Positions 62,726 through 64,000 of a DNA stretch of 64,000 nt are shown here, piece after piece. The position numbers and the translations under genes are program-made. The notes under the pieces were generated by a model. It was not told the DNA's origin. It was given only the letters and a program-made list of their open reading frames with translations, and searched no databases. Numbering within the stretch: the stretch's first letter is position 1; the number at the start of each line of letters is the position of its first letter. The stretch lies in NCBI RefSeq assembly GCF_900106075.1, contig NZ_LT629794.1, forward strand, positions 496,001 through 560,000, in the 5' to 3' direction. The stretch is from Polaribacter sp. Hel1_33_78. Lineage in GTDB: Bacteria; Bacteroidota; Bacteroidia; Flavobacteriales; Flavobacteriaceae.

Positions 62726-63403
62726 TTATAGTCCGTTGGTGTAACAAGCGGGTCTTCCAAAGGTGTAAATTAAAGAAAAACCAGTAAACATATACCAATC
62801 ATTGCCAGTGCCTCCAAAATTAAGGTCGGTAATTGTATCATTATTGTAATCTAAATCATCTTCAAATGTATATCTAAATTTGGCTTCTAAAGAAAATGCT
62901 AAAGGACCTGCTAATTTTGATTTAAATCCAACACCAAAAGGAATAGAAAATGAGTTCTTAGTATCATAAACATATGCATCTGGTGACGATTCTGTAACAA
63001 CATATTGATAGTTGAAAGCAGCTAATTCCAATAGAATGTAAGGAGTCCAAGTTTTATCATCAGATGATAAATCGTACTCATAAAAATTATATTCTAAACC
63101 TACTGCCAATTCGTTTATTGTATTGGAAAAACTTGATCCTCTATCTCTTCTAAAATCTGTATCTGCATCTTTATCATTTGCTTCAATGGGCAAATAACTG
63201 TATGTTGCTCTTAGAACCATTCTAGGGTTTAAGTTGTACTTAAAAAAAGCGGCACCCGCAATCTTATTTGGGTATATGTAGTTGAATCTGCCGATATCTC
63301 CAACATAATTAGAGCCTCCAATAGAGATTCCTGCTTCATACATTTGTCCAAATGAAACACTAGAAATGTTCATAAAAATGATTAATAGTATACTTTTTTT
63401 CAT
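62726..63403 (-). CDS. DUF6089-family outer-membrane protein
   Basis: 225 aa. Signal peptide (KSILLIIFMNISSVSFGQ), then YEAGISIGGSNYVGDIGRFN, FFKYNLNPRMVLRATYSYLP, VGLEYNFYEYDLSSDDKTW and the C-terminal DWYMFTGFSLIYTFGRPACY. This matches the small beta-barrel family DUF6089, which lies in front of uppS in many Flavobacteriaceae. A -7 element TATATTTG precedes the gene on the minus strand (63420-63427). Confidence 0.9.
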   Translation of the reverse strand: MKKSILLIIFMNISSVSFGQMYEAGISIGGSNYVGDIGRFNYIYPNKIAGAAFFKYNLNPRMVLRATYSYLPIEANDKDADTDFRRDRGSSFSNTINELAVGLEYNFYEYDLSSDDKTWTPYILLELAAFNYQYVVTESSPDAYVYDTKNSFSIPFGVGFKSKLAGPLAFSLEAKFRYTFEDDLDYNNDTITDLNFGGTGNDWYMFTGFSLIYTFGRPACYTNGL

Positions 63404-63419
63404 CCTAAAAAATAGCGAG

Positions 63420-63427
63420 CAAATATA
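63420..63427 (-). promoter_or_regulatory. TANNTTTG -7 element, DUF6089-uppS-bamA operon
   Basis: TATATTTG on the minus strand, about 17 nt before the DUF6089 start codon, is a full match to the Bacteroidota -7 consensus. Confidence 0.6.
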
Positions 63428-63509
63428 GGTATTTCAATTTGCTTTATAAAGTTAATATGTAGTCTTTTTTGAATAACTACTATTTCTATCATTTATTGTC
63501 ATAAGTACG

Positions 63510-64000
63510 TTAAAGGTTGGTTTCGTTCCTGGTATCTTCTCCCCACAATAATTTACTTCGTAAAGTTTGCAAAAAAGATTGATTATTTGGGGTGATACTT
63601 TTAATTTTAAATGCCGCTTTTTGTATAAAAACTTTCGTGTTTTTAGGTACAGAAGAAATTCTAGAATCTAAAGAAATTAAAAAGTCTTTTTCTCTAGAAT
63701 CTATGGTTAGTTGTATGATCGTTTCATCAGAAATAACCATTGATCTTGCGCTTAAATTATGGGGTGCAATAGGTGTTATTACAAGACTTTTAGAGTCTGG
63801 TGAAATTACGGGGCCATTGCAACTTAGAGAGTACCCTGTAGAGCCTGTAGGAGTTGCAATTATCAAGCCATCAGCCCAATAATTGGTTAAATATTCCTTA
63901 TTCAAACTAGTTCTTACACCAATCATAGAAGTAGTGTTTTTTCGGGCGATGGTAACTTCGTTTAAGGCAAAGTTTAACTCTGAAAACTCTTCTAACTTTG
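63510..64000 (-). CDS. nadK: NAD kinase (partial, N-terminus outside window)
   Basis: The visible C-terminal part reads ELNFALNEVTIARKNTTSMI, NYWADGLIIATPTGSTGYSL, SCNGPVISPDSKSLVITPIAPH and SFLQTLRSKLLWGEDTRN. The TPTGSTGYSLS and ITPIAPH motifs are those of NadK, which phosphorylates NAD to NADP. The open frame continues to the window edge without a start codon. Its position upstream of DUF6089-uppS-bamA is the usual flavobacterial order. Confidence 0.95.
   Translation of the reverse strand, partial: KLEEFSELNFALNEVTIARKNTTSMIGVRTSLNKEYLTNYWADGLIIATPTGSTGYSLSCNGPVISPDSKSLVITPIAPHNLSARSMVISDETIIQLTIDSREKDFLISLDSRISSVPKNTKVFIQKAAFKIKSITPNNQSFLQTLRSKLLWGEDTRNETNL

Overview
The window looks like chromosomal DNA of a marine member of the Bacteroidota, most likely the family Flavobacteriaceae. 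The DNA is AT-rich. It carries a SusC/SusD pair, type IX secretion sorting tails, a PorP/SprF-like protein, Bacteroidota -7 promoter elements close to TANNTTTG, and the order nadK - DUF6089 - uppS - bamA - ompH - ompH - murI. I cannot name a genus from sequence alone.

Region 1 (1-4.6 kb): a 5'-nucleotidase split into two overlapping genes, then a zinc-type operon reading leftwards (merC-like, folE, ABC ATPase, FtsX-type permease, small Cys protein). It is divergent from a Fur-family regulator across a double palindrome. The distal half of the operon is decayed: the ATPase lacks a start codon and its catalytic Glu, the permease has an in-frame stop, and a deletion joins it to a remnant of the last gene. 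At 4.63 kb lies a 3'-half tRNA-Met-like fragment, a possible integration scar.

Region 2 (4.9-34 kb): a stress or low-oxygen type gene set. It encodes a flavodoxin-like protein, an SDR, a DUF2953-like/GerW-like pair, a HlyD-MacB exporter, an ArsC-like protein without its Cys, an AhpD-like protein, a second-type FtsH, a sigma-like protein, a BON protein, PEP synthase, a phosphoribosyltransferase with DUF2267, an OmpA lipoprotein, a PepSY-like protein, a Ca2+ P-type ATPase and Hsp20. At least sixteen copies of one palindrome, TGAY-N4-RTCA, lie in this region, and each sits exactly 23 nt upstream of a -7-like element of a gene or RNA. One of them serves two divergent genes. The region also encodes a PAS-rich histidine kinase and a receiver-CRP/FNR fusion regulator, the natural candidates for controlling the set. 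Four of the sites drive a tandem array of four nearly identical ~390-nt non-coding RNAs (23.45-25.33 kb). Each RNA has its own promoter and terminator, and differences between copies preserve base pairing. This array is the most novel item in the window.

Region 3 (34-56 kb): a PLP-dependent enzyme, a DUF481 protein, then a beta-glucan (laminarin-type) utilisation locus. The locus holds a membrane-bound propeller/Y_Y_Y/LuxR regulator, a secreted multi-domain binding protein, SusC, SusD, a SusE-position lipoprotein, GH5, GH16 and GH30 glycosidases, and a sugar-porter MFS transporter. Together these would bind, cut, import and take up glucan-derived sugar.

Region 4 (56-64 kb): a PorP/SprF protein and the conserved envelope-biogenesis cluster murI - ompH - ompH - bamA - uppS - DUF6089 - nadK, the last cut by the window end.
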